Source: an uncultured Lachnospiraceae bacterium (GTDB taxonomy: Bacteria; Bacillota; Clostridia; Lachnospirales; Lachnospiraceae). Taken from it: a stretch of 41,027 bases of DNA. A model generated the notes under the pieces. It worked only from the letters and a program-made list of their open reading frames with translations, searched no databases and was not told where the DNA came from. Numbering within the stretch: position 1 is the first letter of the stretch; every line of letters begins with the position of its first letter. A program made the translations under genes and the position numbers. This document shows positions 1-6,095 of the stretch, piece by piece. The DNA lies in contig CANCYO010000021.1 in assembly GCA_947382415.1 (NCBI GenBank), positions 1-41,027 on the forward strand. The letters run 5' to 3'.

Positions 1-861
1 CTTTTCCTCATATCTGGCAGCAGAATGATTGAACGTAGCTGTATTCATCTTCTGATAAAAATGCGCTACTACCGCCACGAAAATGATACCGATTAAAACG
101 GATATTCCGGCAAAGGCCAAAAAGTATAGCCAGTTCTGCTGTTCAATTGCCTTTGAGATAAGAGCAGCCGGGGGATAGAGTTTATTTGCCATGTTGGAAA
201 ACAGAATCCCGATATTTAAAATCTCGTCAGCGTTCATATTCTGTGCTCTGGTAGAAGCCGCTATAATTAACAATATAATAAGTGTGCTTAATACCAGTGA
301 AAAAACATTCTTGTGTTTTGACTGAGAAGAAATAACAGAAATCAAAACACCAAGCCCCAAAGAAATAATCATGGGGATAACAGGCAGTATTAAAAAGGAC
401 AGCAGAAACATAGTGTTTCCTGAACTCCCTACTTCTGAATTTATCCCAAAGATAACAACAGAGGGAAGCACTACAATAACGCTTATTAAGAGGTTCGTTA
501 AATAAATCATTGTTAACCGGCTTAAAACCACCTCCAAATTTTTCACTGGAAGCGACATAACCATATCGTAATCTCGCAAGCCAATAAGTACACCAGAGCT
601 TTTTAGAAAAGTCAATATCAAAGTAATCAAGGAGCATACCAGTGCGGAAATTGTCGGTAAAACATTTACAGCTCCCATACTCGCTAAACTTATGCTGATA
701 ATCGTGCTGTAAGCAATCATCAATCCGATAACGAGAATGAAAATCCCGCCTAACGCCATACTGCGCTGCTTTTCTTTTTTGCTGTGGGAATGGAGTATGC
801 GGTTAATGCCAAACAAATTGTAAAGCTGCATTTTCAAAAGAAGTAAATACTTATTTTTCAT
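1..861 (-). CDS. ABC-2 type transporter permease, 3'-truncated by the window edge
   Basis: The reading frame is open from the ATG at 861 to base 1 (287 codons, no stop). It starts MKNKYLLLLKMQLYNLFGIN and is strongly hydrophobic, with long Leu/Ile/Val segments typical of ABC-2 exporter membrane subunits. It begins inside the last codons of the upstream ATPase gene (11-nt overlap, 851-861), so the two are translationally coupled and should form one exporter. The likely role is export of a hydrophobic substrate such as an antimicrobial peptide or drug, driven by the partner ATPase; the substrate cannot be read from the sequence. The C-terminal end lies outside the window. A shorter frame at 227-637 on the same strand is a shadow of this gene. 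Confidence 0.85.
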   Translation of the reverse strand, partial: MKNKYLLLLKMQLYNLFGINRILHSHSKKEKQRSMALGGIFILVIGLMIAYSTIISISLASMGAVNVLPTISALVCSLITLILTFLKSSGVLIGLRDYDMVMSLPVKNLEVVLSRLTMIYLTNLLISVIVVLPSVVIFGINSEVGSSGNTMFLLSFLILPVIPMIISLGLGVLISVISSQSKHKNVFSLVLSTLIILLIIAASTRAQNMNADEILNIGILFSNMANKLYPPAALISKAIEQQNWLYFLAFAGISVLIGIIFVAVVAHFYQKMNTATFNHSAARYEEK

Positions 862-1576
862 TTTCCACAACCTCCATGAAAACATCTTCAAGACTTCCGG
901 AACCGCGCACCGCCCCCATATTCCCGCTTATAATCAATTTTCCATGTTTAATGATAGAAACCTTATCACATAGCTTTTCTGCAACGTCCAAAACATGAGT
1001 GGAAAAAAATATAGCGCTTCCTTGATTGCACAAGTCCCGCATGATTTGTTTCAAATGAAAGGCTGCTTCGGGGTCAAGCCCCACAAAGGGTTCGTCCAAT
1101 ACAAGCAGCTTCGGTTCATGTATAAAAGCTCCAATTAAAGCCAGCTTTTGCTTCATGCCATGGGAATAAGAGCTGACCAGATTTCCCAAACTGTCAGTAA
1201 TACCGAAAAGTTCCGCATATTCTTTTATCCGTTCCTCTCGGGTCTTCCTGTCAACGAAAAACATATCCGCCATATAATTCAGATATTGAATACCTGTTAT
1301 ATAGTCGTATAAATCCGGGTTGTCGGGAATATACGCTGTCAGAAGCTTACATTTAACAGGTTCGGTTTTTGCAGAATGTCCGTTAATCAAAATTTCTCCC
1401 TCATTAAAGCCCATAACACCGACGACAGCTCGAATAGTTGTTGTTTTTCCGGCTCCGTTATGACCGATAAAACCATGAATTTCTCCGGGCATAACAGATA
1501 GGGAAAGGTTTTCAACAGCTTTTTTCCCTGGTGAATATTCTTTTGTAAAGTTTTTGATTTCTAATACTGTGTGCAT
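851..1576 (-). CDS. ABC transporter ATP-binding protein (BcrA/YtrB-like)
   Basis: A 241-residue nucleotide-binding subunit. Walker A is GHNGAGKTT (residues 38-46), the signature is SHGMKQ (from residue 138), Walker B is LLVLDEP (Asp161, Glu162), and the switch His lies in FFSTHVL. It should power the ABC-2 permease encoded immediately downstream. The start ATG at 1576 has a strong GAGGAGG site 5' of it, and that site lies inside a 28-codon ORF (1561-1647) whose 3' end overlaps this gene. The operon is transcribed from the promoter at 1714-1742, which carries the same operator as the regulator gene at 1776-2318. Export of antimicrobial compounds is the usual role of such regulator/ATPase/permease sets; here that is inference. 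Confidence 0.93.
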   Translation of the reverse strand: MHTVLEIKNFTKEYSPGKKAVENLSLSVMPGEIHGFIGHNGAGKTTTIRAVVGVMGFNEGEILINGHSAKTEPVKCKLLTAYIPDNPDLYDYITGIQYLNYMADMFFVDRKTREERIKEYAELFGITDSLGNLVSSYSHGMKQKLALIGAFIHEPKLLVLDEPFVGLDPEAAFHLKQIMRDLCNQGSAIFFSTHVLDVAEKLCDKVSIIKHGKLIISGNMGAVRGSGSLEDVFMEVVENEK

Positions 1577-1647
1577 AGTGTTTCCTCCTCACCAACCAGA
1601 GTAACTAAAGTAAGAATCAGCATAATGACCTTTTGTTTTTTGCTCAT
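1561..1647 (-). CDS. 28-residue hydrophobic leader/small membrane peptide
   Basis: A short frame, ATG at 1647 to TAG at 1561-1563, preceded by an excellent AAAGGAG site. It encodes MSKKQK, then a hydrophobic stretch VIMLILTLVTLV, then an acidic/polar tail. It lies between the operon promoter and the ATPase gene, and its last codons overlap the ATPase start by 16 nt, so the ATPase Shine-Dalgarno is inside it. This fits a translational-coupling leader or a single-span small membrane protein of the exporter. No family was recognised. The support is the ribosome binding site, the start codon and the position; a chance ORF remains possible. Confidence 0.55.
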   Translation of the reverse strand: MSKKQKVIMLILTLVTLVGEEETLCTQY

Positions 1648-1713
1648 AGAAAAGCTCCTTTCGGTTTTGTTATTTTATGGTACAGTGTGGGCACCTTTGC
1701 TTCCATATGGATA

Positions 1714-1742
1714 ATATTATCATAATGAGAATAAAAAGTCAA
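1714..1742 (-). promoter_or_regulatory. Sigma-A promoter of the ABC exporter operon
   Basis: Read on the minus strand: -35 TTGACT (1742-1737), 17-nt spacer, -10 TAATAT (1719-1714). It lies between the regulator's terminator and the small ORF/ATPase genes, giving a 5' UTR of about 60 nt. Confidence 0.8.
1715..1733. promoter_or_regulatory. Operator for the adjacent wHTH regulator (copy 1)
   Basis: Near-perfect dyad TATTATC-N5-GAGAATA (consensus TATTATC-N5-GATAATA) overlapping the -10 and spacer of the exporter promoter. A second copy sits at the same place in the regulator's own promoter (2349-2367). Binding there would block RNA polymerase. Confidence 0.65.
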
Positions 1743-1770
1743 TAAAATACGCTCCCGTTTTAGGGGAGCG
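1742..1770 (-). terminator. Rho-independent terminator of the regulator gene
   Basis: Perfect 7-bp stem CGCTCCC/GGGAGCG (1750-1756 with 1764-1770), 7-nt loop, followed on the minus strand by TATTTTATT. It lies directly after the regulator stop at 1776 and separates it from the exporter promoter. Confidence 0.75.
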
Positions 1771-1775
1771 GTAAA

Positions 1776-2318
1776 TCATTCATTTTGAATTTCTGGTGGG
1801 GAAACAATTAGCCCAAGCGTCCGTAACTTGCGTCCTGTTTTTGACTCGTTCTTTTCCGCTGCGTGGATTACATTTGAAATGCTTTTCATAAGTTCAGTTA
1901 ATTCTTCATCTGATAAATAAATGTGCGAAAGAGAAAAGCCCGACATATCCTCTTTAATATTGATGTTCGGAGATTTACAGTATTCCCGGAATTGTTTTGC
2001 AAATCCAAGAATATATTGTGTGAATACCTGCATATAGAGAGTGCCGGAATTTTCAGCTAATATTGCTTCAAAATCTTCATTAAGGTTAAAGGCAAGGGCA
2101 TACGTTTTCTCTACTGTGCCGCGTATTTGTGTTTCGTCAACCACTTTCAAAATACCATCGTTCAACATCTTTTTCAAATTGCGATATAAGGTAGCTTGTG
2201 GAATATCGCCAAAAGTATCTGATAAATGCTTTGCAGTTGCCTGTCCTTGCGAATATATTTCAAGTAACAATTTGCATTTTGACGGGTTTGTAATGCACTC
2301 CATAATTTTATCTGTCAT
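1776..2318 (-). CDS. Winged-helix (ArsR-like) transcriptional regulator
   Basis: 180 residues. The N-terminal ~75 form a winged HTH: a first helix pair around NPSKCKLLLEIYSQGQATA, a recognition helix in IPQATLYRNLKKML, and a wing with the GILKVVDET/EKTYAL strands. The remainder is a helical, probably dimerising or ligand-binding domain with no recognised motif. An AGGAGGGA site sits just before the ATG at 2318. Its own promoter and the promoter of the downstream ABC exporter share -35, -10 and a spacer dyad, so it very likely represses itself and the exporter, with release by a substrate of the exporter. Assignment to the broad ArsR/HTH_20-like group is by sequence character only; PadR-like is the alternative. 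Confidence 0.8.
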   Translation of the reverse strand: MTDKIMECITNPSKCKLLLEIYSQGQATAKHLSDTFGDIPQATLYRNLKKMLNDGILKVVDETQIRGTVEKTYALAFNLNEDFEAILAENSGTLYMQVFTQYILGFAKQFREYCKSPNINIKEDMSGFSLSHIYLSDEELTELMKSISNVIHAAEKNESKTGRKLRTLGLIVSPPEIQNE

Positions 2319-2347
2319 GTTTCTCCCTCCTGATTGAGTATGTGAAA

Positions 2348-2376
2348 ATATTATCGCGTTGATAGTAAAAAGTCAA
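2348..2376 (-). promoter_or_regulatory. Sigma-A promoter of the wHTH regulator gene
   Basis: On the minus strand: -35 TTGACT (2376-2371), 17-nt spacer, -10 TAATAT (2353-2348). Boxes and spacing are identical to the exporter promoter at 1714-1742. Transcription would start about 20 nt before the ATG at 2318. Confidence 0.8.
2349..2367. promoter_or_regulatory. Operator for the wHTH regulator (copy 2, autoregulatory)
   Basis: Dyad TATTATC-N5-GATAGTA, one mismatch from perfect, in the spacer/-10 of the regulator promoter. The surrounding ~31 bp match the exporter promoter at about 25 positions. Confidence 0.65.
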
Positions 2377-2406
2377 TCAGTTTACCAATTCCCGTATATT
2401 ATGTGT

Positions 2407-2412
2407 TATAAT
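2407..2412 (+). promoter_or_regulatory. Possible -10 element of an orphaned promoter
   Basis: TATAAT with no convincing -35 box at normal spacing. It points towards the truncated frame at 2445-2696 and may be what remains of its promoter. The stretch 2319-2444 holds this, the divergent regulator promoter and nothing else recognisable. Confidence 0.3.
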
Positions 2413-2444
2413 GTTTTCACAATCGGGATTTGAGAGAGAGGTAA

Positions 2445-2696
2445 GATAATAAAACTGACTCTCAAGACCTGACCGTCCAAAAAGGAGATACTATCCATGT
2501 AGAAATTATTGCAGAGGGTGGCAGTTTATCATTTAAGATTCAGAAAGATGATGAAGTACCTGTCTGTGAAGGTGAAGACGTTTCATTTTCTGATGAATTT
2601 GATATTAATATTGAAGAAAGCGGAACATATACAGTTTCAGTAACCGGTGAGAAAGCAAAAGGAAGTGTCAGCTTTACAGTAGTTACTGATCAATAG
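2445..2696 (+). pseudogene. 5'-truncated gene remnant (C-terminal beta-domain of an exported protein)
   Basis: From the stop at 2442-2444 to the TAG at 2694-2696 there is an 83-codon frame with clearly protein-like composition but no ATG, GTG or TTG start. It reads like an all-beta C-terminal domain with alternating hydrophobic strands (LTVQKGDTIHVEI, GSLSFKIQKDD, SGTYTVSVTGEKAKGSVSF), similar in style to small Ig/beta-sandwich domains at the ends of Clostridia lipoproteins. The missing signal peptide and start indicate an N-terminal deletion. It could be an internal CTG start, but that is unlikely. Confidence 0.5.
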
Positions 2697-2773
2697 GCAA
2701 ATAATAATGCGCCTCAATCGTATTGCTGTTTGAACATATAGTGTGTACTGGTAATAAGGAGGATATGCGGAAT

Positions 2774-3541
2774 ATGATATACGAAATCCGGCAGGGCAGC
2801 ATAGCTGCCCCGCTTTTTAAAGGCTGGCAGGAAACCATGATATGGTCCTGCCTTCAAAATATAATGGGACATATTTACGCCACAGCCCCCAGGCAGCCGG
2901 ATGCTGCCATGGCGATCCTTGGGGATTTTTGTTTTCTGGCCGGAAGACCGGACAGGGAGTTGGCCGGCTATAAACCGGAGTGGTGTACACAGGAATTTAT
3001 CATTATGGTGCCCGAGACTCCCGAATGGGCAAGCCTGATTGAAGATGTCTGGGAAGAGCGGGCACAGAAGGTGATCCGCTATGCCATGAAAAAAGAAACA
3101 GGTGTTTTTTCGGCAGAGAGGCTTCAGCGCATCACAGCTTCGCTGCCTTCGGAGTATTGTCTGAGAAAAATTGATGAAGACCTGTTTAGATCATGTGGCA
3201 AAACTGCGTGGTGTCGGGATTTGGTATCGGTATTTGAGAATTATGAGCAGTATGCGGCGAGAGGCATGGGAGTCGTGGCGCTCAAGGATGGGGAGATCGT
3301 CTCAGGGGCGTCCTCTTACAGCGCATATGACGGCGGTATTGAGATTGAGATTGATACGAGAGAGGATCATCGCCGGAGAGGGCTGGCTTCTGTATGTGGC
3401 GCGAAGCTGATCCTTGATTGCATGGCGCGGGGCCGGTATCCCAGTTGGGACGCGCAGAATCTATGGTCCGTGTCTCTGGCGGAAAAGCTGGGATACCATT
3501 TCAGTCATGAATATACAGCCTATGAGATTCATGGTTATTGA
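2774..3541 (+). CDS. GNAT family N-acetyltransferase (ZmaR-like)
   Basis: The frame is open from 2723, but the AAGGAGG site at 2756-2762 and the family-like N-terminus MIYEIRQG favour the ATG at 2774 (11-nt gap), giving 255 residues; the ATG at 2765 is too close (2 nt). The C-terminal half shows a GNAT core: GMGVVALKDGEIVSGASSY strands, EIEIDTREDHRRRGLAS with the RxxGxA-type acetyl-CoA loop, then NLWSVSLAEKLGY (the N..S..AxxxGF/Y end motif). The N-terminal ~115 residues are the helical region seen in the zwittermicin-resistance-like GNAT group. It transfers an acetyl group from acetyl-CoA to an unknown small molecule. Its stop overlaps the convergent XRE gene by 7 nt. Confidence 0.8.
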   Translation: MIYEIRQGSIAAPLFKGWQETMIWSCLQNIMGHIYATAPRQPDAAMAILGDFCFLAGRPDRELAGYKPEWCTQEFIIMVPETPEWASLIEDVWEERAQKVIRYAMKKETGVFSAERLQRITASLPSEYCLRKIDEDLFRSCGKTAWCRDLVSVFENYEQYAARGMGVVALKDGEIVSGASSYSAYDGGIEIEIDTREDHRRRGLASVCGAKLILDCMARGRYPSWDAQNLWSVSLAEKLGYHFSHEYTAYEIHGY

Positions 3542-4422
3542 CAGGTTGTGATCATAAGCTCGCTTTTGACTCCGTTAAGTTCGATGGTGTTGTCGCATGC
3601 TTCAGTATCGGGAACACAAAATGGCGGCGTTTGGCTGCCGTTCTTTTCGTAGTATATTTTAGTGCCAATTCCTTTGGCTGTTGCATGGAAGGACGTATCT
3701 TGCGGTACACTGATCCGGGAGGAAGCGGACACCTGATTGACGGCTACTTCCCCATTCAGGGAGAGGCAGAGGATATTCATGTCCAGATTACAGTTAATTT
3801 CCACGGTTCCGGTAACTCCGTCCAGAATCATACGGGGAGTTTTGATATCCAGCTCTGTATTACTGCAGGTCAGTGAGGAGAGAGTGATCTGATCTGCGTG
3901 GGCGGACAGCTCTACCTGGTCAATATATTGATTGGGAAGCTGTACGAAGATCATGAGAGATTCCCTGGCAACCGCTTCTGATATATTATTTTTCCTGCGA
4001 ATATCCACGTCGATACGTCTTTTGGTATCGTCTATTTTGACTTTATAATCGCTCTGAAGTGTGGACAAAGTATTGGATGAGAGTATGACGCGGATTTTTT
4101 CTCCGTTATAACCAGACAGGTGTAATGAATTTGCAGCGTCCAGTTTCATATCATAGCGTTTCGGCTCGTCGATATCATATTCCGTGATACTCTCGTAAAG
4201 ATATTCCGGTGATTCTTTTGGCACTGTTTGATTGGCCAAAAGCTCGTCGATAGAAATATGGAACAGGGCTGAGATTGCCAGAAGGTTGTCCAGATCGGGA
4301 AGGCCTGCATTTGTCTCCCACTTGGTGATTGCCTGTCTGGAAACTCCCAGTTTTTCAGCCAGTTTTTCCTGAGATAATCCTGCCTGGCTGCGCAGGTGTT
4401 TCAATTGTTCTCCTAAATTCAT
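3535..4422 (-). CDS. XRE-family regulator with C-terminal beta-rich (DUF4097-like) domain
   Basis: Residues ~1-60 form a classic HTH_3: LGEQLKHLRSQAGLSQEKLA, GVSRQAITKWETNAGLPDL, ISALFHISIDELL. Residues ~90-295 are a regular all-beta region rich in paired strands and 'L.L....G.V.I' rhythm, resembling adhesin/DUF4097-type beta-solenoids. It probably senses something or mediates oligomerisation; the function is unknown. Start: the ATG at 4422 is 9 nt from the AAAGGAG site, whereas the in-frame ATG at 4428 is only 3 nt away, so 4422 is preferred (295 residues). Upstream are three ATGATA copies (4441-4448 and 4481-4496) that might be part of its control region. It is convergent with the GNAT gene (stops overlap by 7 nt). 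Confidence 0.8.
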   Translation of the reverse strand: MNLGEQLKHLRSQAGLSQEKLAEKLGVSRQAITKWETNAGLPDLDNLLAISALFHISIDELLANQTVPKESPEYLYESITEYDIDEPKRYDMKLDAANSLHLSGYNGEKIRVILSSNTLSTLQSDYKVKIDDTKRRIDVDIRRKNNISEAVARESLMIFVQLPNQYIDQVELSAHADQITLSSLTCSNTELDIKTPRMILDGVTGTVEINCNLDMNILCLSLNGEVAVNQVSASSRISVPQDTSFHATAKGIGTKIYYEKNGSQTPPFCVPDTEACDNTIELNGVKSELMITTCQ

Positions 4423-4547
4423 GTCCATAGTCTCCTTTAGTTATGATACACTTGTTATTTTTCCAGATACCCGTTACAACTTATGATATATGATAAGAGA
4501 TTCTATAAGACATGGCAAGCAAATAAGTTAGTCACTGCCTTATTTTC

Positions 4548-4568
4548 TGCCACGGGACGTGGCATTTT
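4548..4568 (+). terminator. Terminator-like hairpin with T-run, upstream of rnhA
   Basis: Perfect 7-bp stem TGCCACG/CGTGGCA with a GGA loop (4548-4564) followed by TTTT. No plus-strand gene ends upstream, so it may be a leader attenuator of the rnhA operon or a leftover. The rest of the gap 4423-4681 holds no ORF I would support. Confidence 0.4.
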
Positions 4569-4681
4569 GAGCATTTTTATGTAAAAGGGAAGAGGGCTTT
4601 GCTTTTTGCCCAAAGATTTTTATTTACAAGGTCTTTAAAGGATGGTAAATTAGAAGTTACAGGTCTGGTGAGGAGAGATAC

Positions 4682-5356
4682 ATGGCGGCAAAGAAATTTT
4701 ATGCGGTAAAAACCGGTAAAGTAACGGGCGTTTTTAATAATTGGGATGAGTGTAAGGCCTCTGTGGAGGGTTATCCCGGGGCGGAATACAGGGGATTTGC
4801 CACGTTGGAGGAAGCGAATGCATATCTGGGAAAATCCTGTATTGGCACAAAGCCGCTTCCTAATGTGAATCCCGGAAGATTGCTGGCCTATGTGGACGGA
4901 AGCTATGACGACAGCCTGAAAAAATATGCCTTTGGCTGTGTATTTTTGCCCGAGGGCGGGGAGATTCGTCTGGCGTTCGGAAACGGCGATAATCCGCAGT
5001 CCCTGCAGCACCGCAATGTGACGGGAGAGATGCTGGGCGCCATGTATGCGGTGCGGACGGCCATGCTGAACGGTTTCCGGGAAGTGGAGATCTGTTATGA
5101 TTATGAAGGAATCGAGAAGTGGGTCACCGGAAGCTGGCGCAGCAAGACAGAGCTGACGCAAAAATATGCTGCTTCCATGCGGGAGTGGGGAAAGCAGATC
5201 GGAATCTATTTTACCAAGGTGGCGGCTCACAGCAATGTCGAATTCAATGAGCTGGCGGACAGAACTGCGAAGCGGGGCCTGACGGAGGGAGAGGGCGTCC
5301 CAAGGATCATGCGTCTGGAGGAGTTGGAGATTTATGGAGAAGACCGGCAAACATGA
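4682..5356 (+). CDS. rnhA: Ribonuclease H1-type with N-terminal viroplasmin/hybrid-binding domain
   Basis: 224 residues that cleave the RNA strand of RNA:DNA hybrids. Residues 1-50 (KKFYAVKTGKVTGVFNNW...YRGFATLEEANAYL) are the caulimovirus viroplasmin-like hybrid-binding domain seen in many Firmicutes and eukaryotic RNase H1 proteins. The catalytic domain follows with all four acidic residues: Asp72 (YVDGSYD), Glu116 (NVTGEMLGA), Asp140 (CYDYEGI) and Asp193 (ELADRTAK), plus His183. It is complete. The next gene starts within its last 23 nt, so rnhA, the pseudouridine synthase and ligA form an overlapping operon. Confidence 0.93.
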   Translation: MAAKKFYAVKTGKVTGVFNNWDECKASVEGYPGAEYRGFATLEEANAYLGKSCIGTKPLPNVNPGRLLAYVDGSYDDSLKKYAFGCVFLPEGGEIRLAFGNGDNPQSLQHRNVTGEMLGAMYAVRTAMLNGFREVEICYDYEGIEKWVTGSWRSKTELTQKYAASMREWGKQIGIYFTKVAAHSNVEFNELADRTAKRGLTEGEGVPRIMRLEELEIYGEDRQT

Positions 5357-6095
5357 AGAGGGCATGCGCCTGAACAAGTACCTGGCCCGGTGCGGAGTCT
5401 GTTCCAGACGGGACGCGGATCAATTGATCGTCTCAGGACAGGTGACGATAAACGGGGAGACTGCCCGGACAGGGCAGCTTGTGGAGCCCGGCGACAGGGT
5501 GCAGGTGGGGAAAAAAGCGATTGTATTGGAAGAGCACCGAAGAGTGACGCTGGCTTTTTACAAGCCGTCAGGAGTGGTGTGTACCGAGCGGGATGCTCAT
5601 GCCAAATCTAAAATAACAGATGTGATAAAATATCCTGTGCGCGTGACTTATGCCGGGAGACTGGACAAAGACTCGGAGGGGCTTTTGCTTTTGAGCAATG
5701 ACGGCGATCTGATTGATGCCATGATGCGTGGTGCAAACGGGCATGAAAAAGAGTATGTGGTGAAAGTCGATCGAGAGATAACAGATGTATTTTTAAATAA
5801 GCTGGCACAGGGAGTGTATCTGAGGGAACTGAAGACCACGACCAGACCCTGCGGGGTTACGGGGATCGGGAAGTACACTTTTCGGATCGTGCTGACCCAG
5901 GGGCTGAACAGGCAGATCCGCCGCATGTGCGGTGAACTGGGGTATCGGGTGCAGAGCCTGAAGCGCATCCGGGTGATGAATGTAATGCTTGGCGATTTGA
6001 AACCGGGGGCATATCGGGAGCTCACGGAGCAGGAATATGCCGAATTGTATGAAAGGGCGGGAATTATTCATGCAGGAAAACAGGATGCAGAGTAG
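5334..6095 (+). CDS. rluF: RsuA/RluB/E/F-family rRNA pseudouridine synthase (RluF-like)
   Basis: 253 residues. An N-terminal S4 RNA-binding domain (MRLNKYLARCGVCSRRDAD, residues ~11-55) is followed by the RsuA-type catalytic domain: YKPSGVVCT, GRLDKDSEGLLLL with catalytic Asp111, and RQIRRMCGELGY. It isomerises a uridine in 23S rRNA. The RluF assignment (U2604-type) rests on overall resemblance; RluB/RluE-like specificity is not excluded. Start 5334 is preferred, since GGAG elements precede it; Met11 at 5364 is the alternative. It overlaps rnhA by 23 nt and the likely ligA start by 26 nt. Confidence 0.88.
   Translation: MEKTGKHEEGMRLNKYLARCGVCSRRDADQLIVSGQVTINGETARTGQLVEPGDRVQVGKKAIVLEEHRRVTLAFYKPSGVVCTERDAHAKSKITDVIKYPVRVTYAGRLDKDSEGLLLLSNDGDLIDAMMRGANGHEKEYVVKVDREITDVFLNKLAQGVYLRELKTTTRPCGVTGIGKYTFRIVLTQGLNRQIRRMCGELGYRVQSLKRIRVMNVMLGDLKPGAYRELTEQEYAELYERAGIIHAGKQDAE

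Noticed and set aside
227..637. 136-codon minus-strand frame
   Set aside because: A shadow of the ABC-2 permease frame, which is open through the whole of 1-861.
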